DNA from: Sphingomonas jinjuensis | Lineage (GTDB): Bacteria > Pseudomonadota > Alphaproteobacteria > Sphingomonadales > Sphingomonadaceae | NCBI RefSeq assembly: GCF_014197105.1 | Contig: NZ_JACIEV010000005.1 | Location: forward strand, 221,908-285,907 | Direction: 5' to 3' | DNA length: 64,000 nucleotides | Shown here: one piece after another, positions 1 through 13,438 of the stretch | Layout of the letters: every line of letters begins with the position of its first letter | How positions within the stretch are numbered: the stretch's first letter is position 1 | Translations under genes and position numbers: made by a program | Notes under the pieces: model-generated | The model's input: only the letters and a program-made list of their open reading frames with translations | The model's database searches: none | What the model was told of the DNA's origin: nothing

Positions 1-496
1 CGTCGTCGCCACCGGCCTGCTGCACCAGGGCGATCGGACGCCCGAAAAGTCGATCGGCGAGCTCGATCCCGCCTGGATCGCGCGTCAGTTCGCGATCAAT
101 GCGATCGGCCCGGCGATCGTCGCGAAGCATTTCCTGCCGATCATGCCGCGCCAGGGGCGCTGCGTCTTCGCGGTGCTCTCGGCACGGATCGGCAGCATCT
201 CCGACAACAAGCTCGGCGGCTGGTACGGCTATCGCGCGGCGAAGGCGGCGCTCAACCAGTTCGTCCGCACGCTCGCTATCGAGGAGCGTCGGCGCAACGA
301 TCGCGCGATCGTCGTCGGCCTTCATCCCGGCACCGTCGACACCGCGCTGTCACGCCCGTTCCAGGGCCGGGTGCGCGAAGGCACACTGTTCACGCCCGAT
401 CGCGCCGCGGTGCAGCTGCTCGACGTGCTCGATGGATTGAAGGCGCCCGACAGCGGCAAGTTGTTCGATTATCAGGGTTTAGAGATTGCACCGTGA
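1..496 (+). CDS. Short-chain dehydrogenase/reductase family protein, 5' end missing
   Basis: The reading frame is open from the window edge (second base) to the stop at 494-496, so only the C-terminal ~164 residues are present. It carries the SDR active-site pattern Tyr-x3-Lys (YRAAK, codons at 230-244) preceded by a serine strand (VLSARIGS) and the NAIGP helix typical of SDRs of the CsgA/C-factor-like group. After the active site comes the PGTVDT segment that normally contacts the nicotinamide. The family reduces or oxidises carbonyl/alcohol groups with NAD(P)H; the substrate cannot be told. The cofactor-binding Gly-rich N-terminus lies outside the window. Confidence 0.85.
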   Translation, partial: VVATGLLHQGDRTPEKSIGELDPAWIARQFAINAIGPAIVAKHFLPIMPRQGRCVFAVLSARIGSISDNKLGGWYGYRAAKAALNQFVRTLAIEERRRNDRAIVVGLHPGTVDTALSRPFQGRVREGTLFTPDRAAVQLLDVLDGLKAPDSGKLFDYQGLEIAP

Positions 497-564
497 CACG
501 AAGTGACGGCATTGTCATGCCCGCGCCACATCGCCGTCAGCGGTGTGGGCGCAGAAAAGGGTCA

Positions 565-598
565 GCGGCGCTCCTATCCCCCTGTCTTGGAGCGCCGC
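565..598. terminator. Perfect 10-bp inverted repeat between the SDR gene and the next small gene
   Basis: GCGGCGCTCC and GGAGCGCCGC flank a 14-base loop. There is no T-run, so it may be a weak terminator or mRNA end-stabilising hairpin for the SDR gene, or a 5'-leader structure for the gene starting at 627 (its Shine-Dalgarno AGGAAGG begins 16 bases later). Confidence 0.5.
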
Positions 599-626
599 AC
601 CCCATAACAATATAGGAAGGTGTCTG

Positions 627-878
627 ATGACCAAGTCGCTTCCCTTCATCCTTCTGTCGGCCGGCGCGATGATTGCCGGTACCGCGGCGATCGCCGACGC
701 GCAGACCGCGACGAAGACGACCACCAAGACGACGACCCAGCGCGCCGCCAATGGCCAGTTCGTCAAGAAGACGACGACGTCGGGCAAAATGGTCACCACC
801 AAATTGGCCAATGGCAAGTCGGTCACCTACGACTGCGGCAAACCGGGCAACGCGACGAAAGCCGTCTGCAAAAAGTGA
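627..878 (+). CDS. Small secreted Thr/Lys-rich protein of unknown function
   Basis: An 83-residue protein. The start at 627 is chosen because AGGAAGG (614-620) sits at ideal spacing. Residues 1-26 form a clear signal peptide (Lys3, hydrophobic core, ADA-Q cleavage-like site). The mature part is a low-complexity run of Thr and Lys (TKTTTKTTT) followed by NGQFVKKTTT and a C-terminal pair of cysteines (YDCGKPGNATKAVCKK) that could form a disulfide. It is very basic and probably periplasmic or cell-surface. I do not recognise a named family. It is transcribed in the same direction as gyrA but separated by a strong hairpin. Confidence 0.7.
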   Translation: MTKSLPFILLSAGAMIAGTAAIADAQTATKTTTKTTTQRAANGQFVKKTTTSGKMVTTKLANGKSVTYDCGKPGNATKAVCKK

Positions 879-892
879 GCGGCCACCGTCGA

Positions 893-926
893 TCACGCGC
901 GCGCGTAAGCGTACACGCGCGCGTGA
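893..926. terminator. GC-rich hairpin upstream of gyrA
   Basis: TCACGCGCGCG (893-903) pairs with CGCGCGCGTGA (916-926) across a 12-base loop. No T-tract follows on the plus strand. It most likely ends or protects the transcript of the small secreted protein before gyrA. Confidence 0.45.
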
Positions 927-990
927 CAAGCGAGCAGCGGCGGCGTAGACGGGCGTGACACCCTCGTAACAACCCGAAAGAGCCGCACCC

Positions 991-3764
<2,774 letters not shown>

Positions 3765-3768
<4 letters not shown>

Positions 3769-4118
3769 GCGAGCGCCCGCAGATCGCCTATAAGGTGCTG
3801 ACCGCCGACGAATTGGCCACGCTGGAACGCGATGGCCGGTTCGAAGGCTCAGCCGACGACCGCCGCGACGGGTTCATCCACCTGTCGACCGAGGACCAGC
3901 TGGCGGGAACCGTCGACAAGCACTTCGCTGGCGTCGACGATCTCCAGATCGCGGCGATCGATCTCGGCAGCTTCGGCGGTTCGCTGAAGTGGGAGGAAAG
4001 CCGCGGCGGCGCGCTGTTCCCGCACCTCTACGGGCCGCTGCTGCTCGAAGAGGTCATCGCCTACGGCCCGCTGGTGCGTGGGACGGATGGGGCGATCAAG
4101 CTACCGATCGCTGGGTAA
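3765..4118 (+). CDS. DUF952 domain protein
   Basis: A 117-residue protein whose ATG overlaps the gyrA stop (ATGA), so it is probably translated by coupling to gyrA. The sequence has the DUF952 pattern: YKVLTADEL near the N-terminus, DGFIHLST (about residues 34-41) and the C-terminal FPHLYGPL. The family is small, cytosolic and of unknown biochemical function; it resembles the ADP-ribosyltransferase-like fold in some classifications, but no activity can be claimed here. The downstream repeat at 4126-4217 probably ends the gyrA transcript. Confidence 0.85.
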
Positions 4119-4125
4119 CTGACCC

Positions 4126-4216
4126 ACCCTCACTCTCCCCACTGCCTTCGGCAGCGGGCCTCTTCCCTCTCCCGGCGGGAGAGGGAAAAAGCTGCCGCAG
4201 GCAGCGAAGGGTGAGG
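4126..4216. repeat. Composite palindromic intergenic repeat (CCCTCTCCC/GGGAGAGGG family)
   Basis: Fills the gap between convergent DUF952 and DUF488 genes. It contains CTGCCTTCGGCAG, then CCCTCTCCCGGCGGGAGAGGG (4165-4185), then GCTGCCGCAGGCAGC and GAAGGGTGAGG. The same core and the GAAGGGTGAGG end recur inside ispE at 28565-28620. Likely a REP-type mobile palindrome that doubles as a bidirectional terminator. Confidence 0.7.
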
Positions 4217-4226
4217 ACGGAGCAAT

Positions 4227-4658
4227 TTAAGCATACAAATCCACCACCTCCGCCCCCTCGCCCACCGCGCGCAACAACAGCGTCCGGTGGCAGTGGCAGG
4301 GATCGCGCTCGTAACACAGCAGCGCGCTCGGCTTCTCCGCCGCCAGGCCCATCATGATTGCCGCCTCTGCCTGCGTCTCGGGCAGCTCGAGCTGTTCGGC
4401 ATAGACCCGCTCCAGCGTCGCGACATCGCCCTTCTTCGCCGCATCGCGCCCTTCCTTGGGCGTGCCAAGTGTGCGGAGGTGGACATAGTCGATCCCCGCC
4501 TCCTTCAACGACGCCGCCAGCGACGATTTGGAAAAGCCTGGCCGCCGCGACAGCGGCAGCGCGCGGACGTCGATGACGCGCTCGACTCCGGCCGAGGTGA
4601 GCGCCGCCAGGAACTCCGCCATGGTCGTCGCTTCATAGCCGATGGTGTAGATCGTCAT
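4227..4658 (-). CDS. DUF488 family protein
   Basis: This 143-residue protein begins MTIYTIGYEA, the hallmark of DUF488, followed by VIDVRALPLSRRPGFSK (residues ~29-45) and a C-terminal LLCYERDPCHCHR motif with clustered Cys and His. Family members are small cytosolic proteins of unclear role, sometimes suggested to bind nucleic acid or metal; the Cys/His cluster would fit metal binding but that is inference. The start overlaps the stop of the VOC gene by 4 bp, so the two are probably one operon. Confidence 0.85.
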   Translation of the reverse strand: MTIYTIGYEATTMAEFLAALTSAGVERVIDVRALPLSRRPGFSKSSLAASLKEAGIDYVHLRTLGTPKEGRDAAKKGDVATLERVYAEQLELPETQAEAAIMMGLAAEKPSALLCYERDPCHCHRTLLLRAVGEGAEVVDLYA

Positions 4659-5038
4659 CCCCGCTCCTCGTGAAACACCGCCTCAACGTTGATCCCGTCG
4701 GCGTCGAGCACGAAGGCGGCATAATAGCCCGTGCCGTACTGGGGCCGCAGCCCGGGGGCGCCATGATCGCGTCCGCCGGCGGCGAGCGCGGCGGCGTGGA
4801 AAGCGTCGACCTCGGCACGGTTCGCGGCGCGGAAGGCGACATGGCTTCCCTCCCCGGGCCGCTCGCCGTCACCAATCACGAAGTCGACTGTCTCGCCGAC
4901 TCCCATCAGTACGACCGAATGACCGGCGTCGTTCTTCGTGTCGGCAATGATCCGGTAACCGAGCGGCGCTAGAGCGGCGGCGTAGAAGCGCCGCGAACGA
5001 CCGATGTCGATTACCGCGAGCCCAAGATGATCGATCAT
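4655..5038 (-). CDS. VOC (glyoxalase/bleomycin-resistance) superfamily protein
   Basis: 127 residues starting MIDHLGLAVIDIGRSRRFY, the first beta-alpha-beta-beta-beta module of a vicinal-oxygen-chelate protein (His4 is in the usual metal-ligand position), with a second module containing HVAFRAANRAEVDAFH (residues ~66-81) and ending GINVEAVFHEE, where the Glu is the usual second-module metal ligand. Substrate unknown. It is first gene of a two-gene operon with the DUF488 gene (ATGA overlap). Confidence 0.85.
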   Translation of the reverse strand: MIDHLGLAVIDIGRSRRFYAAALAPLGYRIIADTKNDAGHSVVLMGVGETVDFVIGDGERPGEGSHVAFRAANRAEVDAFHAAALAAGGRDHGAPGLRPQYGTGYYAAFVLDADGINVEAVFHEERG

Positions 5039-5189
5039 CGCCGCCTATCCCTCGGTTCGTCCCGTTATGGTGCGCACAATGTGCAGACCGCCATAGACTG
5101 TTAACCATTCCGCGGCTAATCGCGCGCCCGTTTCCGGCGCGGCTTGGGCGCCGGGGTGCCCAACAATCCGAATAGCGGCAAGGTTCCCG

Positions 5190-6983
<1,794 letters not shown>

Positions 6984-7016
6984 CGTCGCGCACGCGGTGG
7001 TGTAGCCCGCGCCGTC

Positions 7017-8387
7017 ATGACCCACGACATCCACGTCATCGGCGGCGGCCTCGCCGGATCGGAAGCCGCCTGGCAGCTGGCCGAGGCCGGCTATTGCGTC
7101 CGCCTGTCTGAAATGCGCGGCGGCGGCACCATGACGCCCGCGCACCATACCGACAGCCTCGCCGAACTCGTCTGCTCGAACAGCTTCCGCTCCGACGATG
7201 CCGAGAGCAACGCGGTCGGGCTGCTGCATCAGGAGATGCGAACGCTCGGCTCACTGATCCTGCGCCAAGGCGATATCCACCGCGTCCCTGCGGGGTCGGC
7301 GCTCGCGATGGACCGTGACGGCTTCTCCGCCGGCGTCACCGCCGCGCTGGAGGCGCATCCCAACATTATGATCGTCCGCGAACGGATCGATGCGCTGCCC
7401 GACGGTCCCGCGATCATCGCCACCGGTCCTCTCACCGCCCCCGGCCTCGCCCAGGCGATCGGTGCGGCGACGGGTAGCGACGCGCTCGCCTTCTTCGATG
7501 CGATCGCCCCGATCGTCTATCGCGACAGCATCGACATGGACATCGCCTGGTTCCAGTCGCGCTGGAACAAGGGCGAAGGGTCCGACTACATCAACTGCCC
7601 GATGACCAAGGAGCAGTATATCGCCTTTCACCAGGCCCTGCTCGATGGCGAGAAGACCGAATTCCGCGAGTGGGAGAAGGACACACCTTATTTCGAGGGC
7701 TGCATGCCCGTCGAAGTCATGGCGGAACGCGGCGTCGATACGCTGCGCTACGGGCCGATGAAGGGCGTCGGCCTCGACGATCCGCGCACCGGCCGCTGGC
7801 CTTATGCCGTCGTCCAGCTGCGCCAGGACAATGCCACCGGCACGCTGTGGAACATCGTCGGCTTCCAGACCAAGCTGAAGCATGCCGAGCAGGTCCGCCT
7901 GTTCCGCACGATCCCGGGTCTGGAGAATGCCGAGTTCGCGCGGTTGGGCGGGCTTCACCGCAACACCTTCATCCGTTCGCCCGAACTGCTCGATCCGACC
8001 TTGCGGCTGAAGAACCGGCCCAACATCCGCTTCGCTGGCCAGATCACCGGCTGCGAAGGCTATGTCGAAAGCGCGGCGGTCGGCTTGCTCGCCGGCCGGT
8101 TCGCTGCCGCCGAGTTGGCCGCCCGAACCTTGACGCCGCCGCCCCCGGAAACCGCGCTGGGCGCGCTCCTCGGCCACATCACCGGCGCAGCGGAGGCCGA
8201 GACCTACCAGCCGATGAACGTCAACTTCGGCCTGTTCCCACCGATCCCCGGCCGGACCAAGAAGGCCGACCGCAAGAAGATGTACACCGATCGCGGGCGT
8301 GCGGCGCTGGCGACGTGGCTCAGCTCTCTTCCGACTGGGGCGCCGACGGCGGCGGACAATTCGCGGGAGCACGCGGCTTCCGCTTGA
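7017..8387 (+). CDS. trmFO: Methylenetetrahydrofolate-tRNA-(uracil-5-)-methyltransferase
   Basis: 456 residues. This flavoenzyme makes 5-methyluridine at position 54 of tRNA using methylenetetrahydrofolate as carbon donor and FADH2 as reductant. The N-terminus has the dinucleotide-binding motif [11 protein letters not shown] (residues 8-18), followed by the family block [10 protein letters not shown] and, near the C-terminus, [17 protein letters not shown] and NVNFGLFPP. Length is normal for the family. Its 3' end overlaps the 3' end of the opposite EF-hand gene by 68 bp, so the last 22 codons are read on both strands. Confidence 0.95.
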   Translation: MTHDIHVIGGGLAGSEAAWQLAEAGYCVRLSEMRGGGTMTPAHHTDSLAELVCSNSFRSDDAESNAVGLLHQEMRTLGSLILRQGDIHRVPAGSALAMDRDGFSAGVTAALEAHPNIMIVRERIDALPDGPAIIATGPLTAPGLAQAIGAATGSDALAFFDAIAPIVYRDSIDMDIAWFQSRWNKGEGSDYINCPMTKEQYIAFHQALLDGEKTEFREWEKDTPYFEGCMPVEVMAERGVDTLRYGPMKGVGLDDPRTGRWPYAVVQLRQDNATGTLWNIVGFQTKLKHAEQVRLFRTIPGLENAEFARLGGLHRNTFIRSPELLDPTLRLKNRPNIRFAGQITGCEGYVESAAVGLLAGRFAAAELAARTLTPPPPETALGALLGHITGAAEAETYQPMNVNFGLFPPIPGRTKKADRKKMYTDRGRAALATWLSSLPTGAPTAADNSREHAASA

Positions 8388-8784
8388 CCGCGGTGGTCGC
8401 GAACTCGGCGGCGTTCATCGCGCCAGACTTGTCGCGGTCGGCGGCGGCGAACTTGGTCGTCGCCTTGATCGCCCATTCGTCGAACGAGAGCTGCCCGTCG
8501 CCGTTGCGGTCGAGCTTGGCGAACGCCTTGCGCCGCTGCGCCAGATATTCCTCGCGGGTGACCTCGCCGTCGCGATTCTTGTCGTAGCGGTTGAACCGCT
8601 TCTGCTCGCGCGTGGCGGGCGACGCCTTGGGTACGCTGTCGGGAAGCGGCGCGTCGTCGATGCCCGCCCGCTGCATCGGCGCGGCGGGAAGCGCCGCCTG
8701 CACCGCCGGCCGGTCACCAAGCATCAGCACGCCTGCCGCACCCGCCGCCACCACCGCGCCGGCTCCCGCCACCCATCGCCACAT
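8320..8784 (-). CDS. Membrane-anchored or exported EF-hand protein
   Basis: The start at 8784 is chosen over one 87 bp upstream because AGGGGAA precedes it and it opens a hydrophobic N-terminal segment (residues 5-24) that is a signal anchor or signal peptide. Three 12-residue EF-hand loops follow: Asp68-Glu79 ([12 protein letters not shown]), Asp92-Glu103 ([12 protein letters not shown]) and Asp116-Glu127 ([12 protein letters not shown]), each with the Asp/Gly/Glu calcium ligands. It probably binds calcium outside the cytoplasm. It starts 22 bp after the squalene synthase-like gene on the same strand and may be co-transcribed. The 3' end overlaps trmFO tail-to-tail. Confidence 0.85.
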   Translation of the reverse strand: MWRWVAGAGAVVAAGAAGVLMLGDRPAVQAALPAAPMQRAGIDDAPLPDSVPKASPATREQKRFNRYDKNRDGEVTREEYLAQRRKAFAKLDRNGDGQLSFDEWAIKATTKFAAADRDKSGAMNAAEFATTAVKRKPRAPANCPPPSAPQSEES

Positions 8785-8806
8785 CGTCCGTTTCCCCTGC
8801 GAAAGA

Positions 8807-9445
8807 TCACCGACCGGTAAGCCGGAACCGCGCCACACGCCATGCCGCGCCAAGCCCGCCGGCCGTACCATCGCGAGACCGAAGCGGCAGTAGCGCCAGC
8901 AGCGTCAGCACCCCCATCGGTCGTGCCGCCGCCGGCCATGGCGACATCGTGGCGTCACGCCACCGGGCCTCCGCCAGATCCCTCGCGCGGGCGCGCTCCT
9001 CGCCATCGATCGAGGCGGCAAAATCGGCCAGCGCCCATGCCTCGCCCGCCGCTGCCGGTGGGGTCGTCCCGAGCAGCGCACCGACCGCGGCAAAGAGCGT
9101 CTCGCCACGCTGGCGTGCGAACCGGCATAGCGCCTCGTCGGGAAGTGGACGCGGCTCCAACACCACTTCCCAACCGCTCGCCATCTCGGCCAGCGCGGCA
9201 CCGGTCACGCCCCGCGGCAACACCTCGGCGGCGAGTTGTTCGAACAAAGGCTCCGCCGGCACCGTGCCGGCGTCGAGCGCACCCAGCGCCTCGAACCACC
9301 AGGTCAGCCGCATCTGCGCCACCAGCGGATCGCGCGTCCGCCGGGCGAGCTGTTCCAGTCGGCGATCGAGCGCGACGACGGCATCGTACGCCGGGTAAAT
9401 CACACCTTCAAGCTGGCCGCGGATAAGCGAAAATGGATCGGACAC
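8807..9445 (-). CDS. Squalene/phytoene synthase family protein
   Basis: About 212 residues from a GTG at 9445 (VSDPFSLIRGQ...). It matches the trans-isoprenyl diphosphate synthase (SQS_PSY) fold: the segment RLTWWFEALGALDAG corresponds to the helix with the first substrate-binding motif. It is shorter than genuine squalene or phytoene synthases (about 280-350 residues) and the usual Asp-rich DxxxD motifs are not evident, so it is likely one of the non-catalytic or divergent members (NDUFAF6-like). Calling it a carotenoid enzyme would go too far. Divergent from the pseudopilin genes; only 47 bp separates the starts. Confidence 0.75.
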   Translation of the reverse strand: MSDPFSLIRGQLEGVIYPAYDAVVALDRRLEQLARRTRDPLVAQMRLTWWFEALGALDAGTVPAEPLFEQLAAEVLPRGVTGAALAEMASGWEVVLEPRPLPDEALCRFARQRGETLFAAVGALLGTTPPAAAGEAWALADFAASIDGEERARARDLAEARWRDATMSPWPAAARPMGVLTLLALLPLRSRDGTAGGLGAAWRVARFRLTGR

Positions 9446-9492
9446 GCCGGGATTATACCGAAATTTAATCAAGCCGCGGTAGTCCCGCCAGC

Positions 9493-10041
9493 ATGGTCGC
9501 CACTCCCGTTGTCCCGCCACGTCGACGCGGTCGACCCCTTCGGCGGCTCATGGCCGACAAGAGCGGAGCGACGATCGTCGAATTCGCGATTGTCTCGATC
9601 CCCTTCTTCGCGTTGCTGATCGCCATCCTGCAGACTTCGCTCGTCTTCTTTGCGCAGCAGGCACTCGATACGGCAAGCGAGAAAGCTGTCCGCATCCTGG
9701 TAACCGGCTCAGCGCAAAAATCGGGAATGACCGCCGCCCAGTTCAAAACGCAGGCCTGCACTAGCCTGCCCACTTTCATGCAATGTGCGAACCTGATCGT
9801 CGACGTGCAATCGGCCGCCCAATTTTCCAGCATCGACACGTCGACGCCGACGATCACCTACGACAGCTCCGGCAAACCGGTCAGCGCGTTCGACCCGGGC
9901 GACTCGAGCGAGATCACGATCGTACGGCTGATGTACATCTGGAACGTCGCACCGGGTCCGCTCGGCTTCGATCTATCGACACTGTCGCGCGGCAAGCGAT
10001 TGATGGTCTCGACCCAGGTGTTCAAGTCGGAGATTTCGTGA
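9493..10041 (+). CDS. TadE-like pseudopilin
   Basis: 182 residues. A short basic N-terminus (RRRGRPLRRL) is followed by DKSGATIVEFAIVSIPFFALLIAILQ, where GATIVEFA is the TadE/TadG signature (conserved Glu in the hydrophobic helix). The rest would lie in the periplasm and contains two cysteines (about residues 86 and 95). TadE-like proteins are minor pseudopilins of Tad/Flp pilus machines. The stop and the next start overlap by one base (TGATG). No other tad genes (ATPase TadA, secretin RcpA, prepilin Flp) are in the window. A start at the internal ATG 9550 is possible. Confidence 0.85.
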   Translation: MVATPVVPPRRRGRPLRRLMADKSGATIVEFAIVSIPFFALLIAILQTSLVFFAQQALDTASEKAVRILVTGSAQKSGMTAAQFKTQACTSLPTFMQCANLIVDVQSAAQFSSIDTSTPTITYDSSGKPVSAFDPGDSSEITIVRLMYIWNVAPGPLGFDLSTLSRGKRLMVSTQVFKSEIS

Positions 10042-10577
10042 TGCGGGCCGTGCGCTTCATCCGCCGCCTTCTTGCCGCACGGCGCGGCGTCGCGATGATC
10101 GAATTCGCCATGTCGCTGCCGTTCCTCACGGTGCTCTACGTAGGTGGCTTTCAGGTGTGCGACGCCGTCTCCGCCTGGCGGAAGGTCACGCGCGCCACGC
10201 GCACGGTCGCGGACCTCACTTCGCAATATACATCCGTCGACGAGCAGGATGTCATCGACATCCTCAATTCGTCCCAGCAGGTGATGTCTCCCTACAAGGC
10301 GTCGGCGGCGATCATCACGGTCACGCAGGTCAAGATGAACGACCTTGCCTATCCCACGGTCGACTGGAGTCGCGGGAAGAACGCGCAAGGCTTGGCAAGC
10401 GGCACCTACTTCAACCTGCCGCTCGCGATCCGCCAGGCCAACACGTCGATGATCGTCGCGCAGATCAGCTACACCTACACGCCGCTGTTCGGGTCGAAGT
10501 TCTTCGGCACGATCCCGCTGCGCGAGACGATCATCATGAGTCCGCGCGCGTCGACCTCGGTCACGATGCAGCAGTGA
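10041..10577 (+). CDS. TadE-like pseudopilin, second copy
   Basis: 178 residues, starting at the ATG overlapping the previous stop. The N-terminus RRLLAARRGVAMIEFAMSLPFLTVLYVGG again shows the RRG-x-x-x-IEFA pattern with the conserved Glu in a transmembrane helix. The remainder is a periplasmic domain with a Y-T-P-L pattern near the end (YTYTPLFGSKFFG) seen in TadE family proteins. It has low identity with its neighbour, so the two are functionally distinct partners rather than a recent duplication. Coupled to the TadG-like gene downstream. Confidence 0.85.
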   Translation: MRAVRFIRRLLAARRGVAMIEFAMSLPFLTVLYVGGFQVCDAVSAWRKVTRATRTVADLTSQYTSVDEQDVIDILNSSQQVMSPYKASAAIITVTQVKMNDLAYPTVDWSRGKNAQGLASGTYFNLPLAIRQANTSMIVAQISYTYTPLFGSKFFGTIPLRETIIMSPRASTSVTMQQ

Positions 10578-10615
10578 TCGACCCCCCGGCACCCTTTCGC
10601 TTCGAGATCGTCACG

Positions 10616-11986
10616 ATGTTCCATGCCTTTGCCTCCCGGCTCCGCCGCCTCGTAACCGATCGTCGTGGCAACGTGCTGATGATGATGGGGTTTGCGGTGA
10701 TCCCGCTTACCTTCTCGACCGGCATGGCGATCGATTACGTGCGCGCGGCGCGGCTTCAGACGAAGCTCAACGCCGTCGCCGATGCGGCGGCGCTGGCGGC
10801 GGTCACGACGCCGATGATGAGTAAGACAAGCGCCGACGCCTGCGCCCAGGCCCGATTGCTGTTCGTCAACCAGACGACAGGGCTGGATGGATTGGTTATC
10901 AACGTGCTGGACAGCACGCAACTGGCGGTGTCGGTTACTGACAATGCCAGCACGGGCAGTTGTTCGACAACCAAGTCGGCGAGTTCGACGGCCTACAACC
11001 GGACCGCAAGCATCACGTGGACCGCTCAGTCTACTAATAGCTTTTCGGGCGTACTCGGGATGCGGACGATTACGATCGGCGGCAAATCGGAAACGAAGGC
11101 GGCCGTCGCGCCGAATATCGATTTCTACGTGCTGCTCGACACGTCGGGATCGATGGCGTTTCCCGCGACCAGCGCCGGCATCACGCTGCTGCGGTCGAAG
11201 ACTGGGGGGTGCGCGTTCGCGTGCCATTCCACCAACGACGGTCGGGCACAGGACGCGAACGGCCAGTGGACGGACTATTATGGCGTGGCGACGTCGTTCG
11301 GCATCCCGCTGCGTGTGGACGAAGCGCGCAAGGCGGTTCAAGCGATGATGAGCCAGGCGACCTCGCTCGCGCAGAACAACAAGGCGAAATATCGCGCAGC
11401 GATGGCGACCTTCGCCGCCTCCGATTCGCGCGCGAACAACAGCTTCAAGATTCTGTCCGGATTGACGAATAATCTCAGTAGCGTCTCGTCTGCGGCCGCG
11501 GGCGCAAAGACATCGCTATATTACAACAACGGCTGCCCGAAGCAGGATTTCTGCAACAACGATACCGATACCGCGACCAGCGACGCCTTCACGCGAGCGA
11601 ACAATGTAATCCCGACGCCTGGCAACGGCACGAACGCTTCCGGGGATTCCCCGCAGGGCATTCTGTTCGTTATCACCGATGGCATGCGCGACGAATATCG
11701 CCCCAACGGCCGCCCGGAAGTCGCGATCGATACCGCCCTGTGCACGGCGATCAAGAATCGCGGGCTTCGTATCGCCGTCCTCTACACCGAATTCCTGCAG
11801 AGCTCGATGGATGGCAACGACTGGTCGCAGACGAACGTGGTGCCCTATCTGTACCAGATAGAGCCTGCGCTCCAGGCGTGTGCATCGACTGGCCTGTACT
11901 ACAAGGTGACATCGGACGACGACATCACCGCGGCCCTCAACAAGCTGTTCCAGCAGGCCGTCGCCACCGCCCACATCACCCAGTGA
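10616..11986 (+). CDS. TadG-like pilus assembly protein with von Willebrand factor A domain
   Basis: 456 residues from the ATG at 10616; a GTG at 10574 overlapping the previous stop would add 14 residues. The N-terminus has DRRGNVLMMMGFAVIPLTF, the TadG signature with a transmembrane helix, then a conserved block of small residues (DAAALAAV) typical of Flp/Tad minor pilins. A VWA domain follows, with the metal-binding MIDAS motif DTSGS at 175-179 and DGMRDEY later. Several cysteine pairs lie in the VWA domain. Such proteins sit at the cell envelope and are thought to help pilus assembly or adhesion. With the two TadE genes it forms a three-gene unit. Confidence 0.85.
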   Translation: MFHAFASRLRRLVTDRRGNVLMMMGFAVIPLTFSTGMAIDYVRAARLQTKLNAVADAAALAAVTTPMMSKTSADACAQARLLFVNQTTGLDGLVINVLDSTQLAVSVTDNASTGSCSTTKSASSTAYNRTASITWTAQSTNSFSGVLGMRTITIGGKSETKAAVAPNIDFYVLLDTSGSMAFPATSAGITLLRSKTGGCAFACHSTNDGRAQDANGQWTDYYGVATSFGIPLRVDEARKAVQAMMSQATSLAQNNKAKYRAAMATFAASDSRANNSFKILSGLTNNLSSVSSAAAGAKTSLYYNNGCPKQDFCNNDTDTATSDAFTRANNVIPTPGNGTNASGDSPQGILFVITDGMRDEYRPNGRPEVAIDTALCTAIKNRGLRIAVLYTEFLQSSMDGNDWSQTNVVPYLYQIEPALQACASTGLYYKVTSDDDITAALNKLFQQAVATAHITQ

Positions 11987-12007
11987 CGCGAGCGGCGGCA
12001 ACCCCGA

Positions 12008-13438
12008 TCAGCCCTTGTAGCAGACCTTCTTCACCGCCTTCACCACCTTGGCGGCGTCGATCAGCGCGAGCTTCTCGAGGTTGGCGGCATAGGGCAGCGG
12101 CACGTCCTCGTCGGTGACGCGAAGGATGGGGGCGTCGAGGTCGTCGAAGCCCTCCTCCATCACGAACGCCGCGATTTCCGACGCAATCGAGCAGGTCGGC
12201 CAGCCTTCCTCGACCACCACGATGCGGTTGGTCTTGGCCAGGCTCTTGAGCACCGTCTTGCGATCGAGCGGGCGCAACGTGCGCAGGTCGATCACCTCGG
12301 CGTCGATCCCCTCGCCCGCCAGCGTCTCGGCGGCTTCCAGCGCCAGGCCGACACCGATCGAATAGCTGACGATCGTCACGTCCTTGCCCTCGCGCATGAT
12401 CCGCGCCTTGCCGATCGGCAGGACGAAATCGTCGAGCTTGGGCACGTCGAACGAGCGACCATAGAGCAGCTCGTTCTCCAGGAACACGACCGGATCCTCG
12501 CTGCGGATCGCCGCCTTCAGCAGGCCCTTGGCGTCCTGCGCGTCATAGGGCGCGATCACGATCAGGCCGGGGACGCTGGCATACCACGGCGCATAGTTCT
12601 GCGAGTGCTGCGCACCGACACGGCTTGCCGCGCCGTTGGGACCGCGGAACACGATCGGGCAGCGCATCTGGCCACCCGACATGTAGTTGGTCTTGGCGGC
12701 CGAGTTGATGATGTGGTCGATCGCCTGCATCGCGAAGTTGAACGTCATAAACTCGACGATCGGGCGAAGGCCGCCCATCGCTGCGCCCGTGCCGACGCCG
12801 GCGAAGCCATATTCGGTGATCGGCGTGTCGATGACGCGCTTGTCCCCGAATTCGTCGAGCAGCCCCTGGGTCACCTTGTAGGCGCCCTGATATTGCGCGA
12901 CTTCCTCACCCATCACGAACACGCGCTCGTCGGCGCGCATTTCCTCGGCCATCGCATCGCGCAGTGCCTCGCGGACGGTGGTCTTCACCATCTCGGTGCC
13001 CGCGGGCACTTCGGGGTTCTCGACCTCGGCCTTGTGCGCGGCCGCCTCGAACAGCTGGCGCGCGCCGGTGTCGACCTTCTCCTGCGCCGGGTGTGCCGAG
13101 TCTTCGACCTTGTCGGCCTTTTTCTCGTCCGCCTTCGCCTGCGGCGCGGGGCTGTCATCCTTCGTCGCGGCAGGCGCTGCGGCGGAGGCGTCCTCGCCCT
13201 CGGCGGCCAGCGTCATGATGACGGTGCCGACCTTCACATTGTCGGTGCCCTCGGCGACCAGGATCTTCGCGACGGTGCCTTCGTCGACCGCCTCGAATTC
13301 CATCGTCGCCTTGTCAGTCTCGATTTCGGCCATGATGTCGCCGGACTTCACCTGGTCGCCTTCCTTGACGAGCCACTTGGCCAGCGTGCCCTCCTCCATC
13401 GTCGGGGAGAGCGCGGGCATCTTGATCTCGACGGCCAT
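12008..13438 (-). CDS. pdhB: Pyruvate dehydrogenase E1 component, beta subunit, with N-terminal lipoyl domain
   Basis: 476 residues. Residues 1-80 are a biotinyl-lipoyl domain, with the lipoylated lysine in [13 protein letters not shown] (Lys43); a charged Ala/Pro/Lys linker (about 85-135) leads to the transketolase-like E1-beta domain (from [13 protein letters not shown]). The lipoyl-E1beta fusion is characteristic of alphaproteobacterial PDH. It pairs with PdhA to decarboxylate pyruvate and pass the acetyl group towards E2 (not in this window). The start codon overlaps the pdhA stop by one base (TGATG). The gene ends 21 bp from the convergent TadG gene. Confidence 0.95.
   Translation of the reverse strand: MAVEIKMPALSPTMEEGTLAKWLVKEGDQVKSGDIMAEIETDKATMEFEAVDEGTVAKILVAEGTDNVKVGTVIMTLAAEGEDASAAAPAATKDDSPAPQAKADEKKADKVEDSAHPAQEKVDTGARQLFEAAAHKAEVENPEVPAGTEMVKTTVREALRDAMAEEMRADERVFVMGEEVAQYQGAYKVTQGLLDEFGDKRVIDTPITEYGFAGVGTGAAMGGLRPIVEFMTFNFAMQAIDHIINSAAKTNYMSGGQMRCPIVFRGPNGAASRVGAQHSQNYAPWYASVPGLIVIAPYDAQDAKGLLKAAIRSEDPVVFLENELLYGRSFDVPKLDDFVLPIGKARIMREGKDVTIVSYSIGVGLALEAAETLAGEGIDAEVIDLRTLRPLDRKTVLKSLAKTNRIVVVEEGWPTCSIASEIAAFVMEEGFDDLDAPILRVTDEDVPLPYAANLEKLALIDAAKVVKAVKKVCYKG

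Noticed and set aside
5101..5108. TTAACCAT, a CtrA half site upstream of the NdvA-like exporter
   Set aside because: There is no second TTAA at 7-bp spacing; a single 8-mer is expected by chance at this frequency.
9452..9472. TTGATT and TATAAT on the minus strand before the squalene synthase-like gene
   Set aside because: Only 9 bp separates them, far from the 16-18 bp needed for a sigma-70 promoter.
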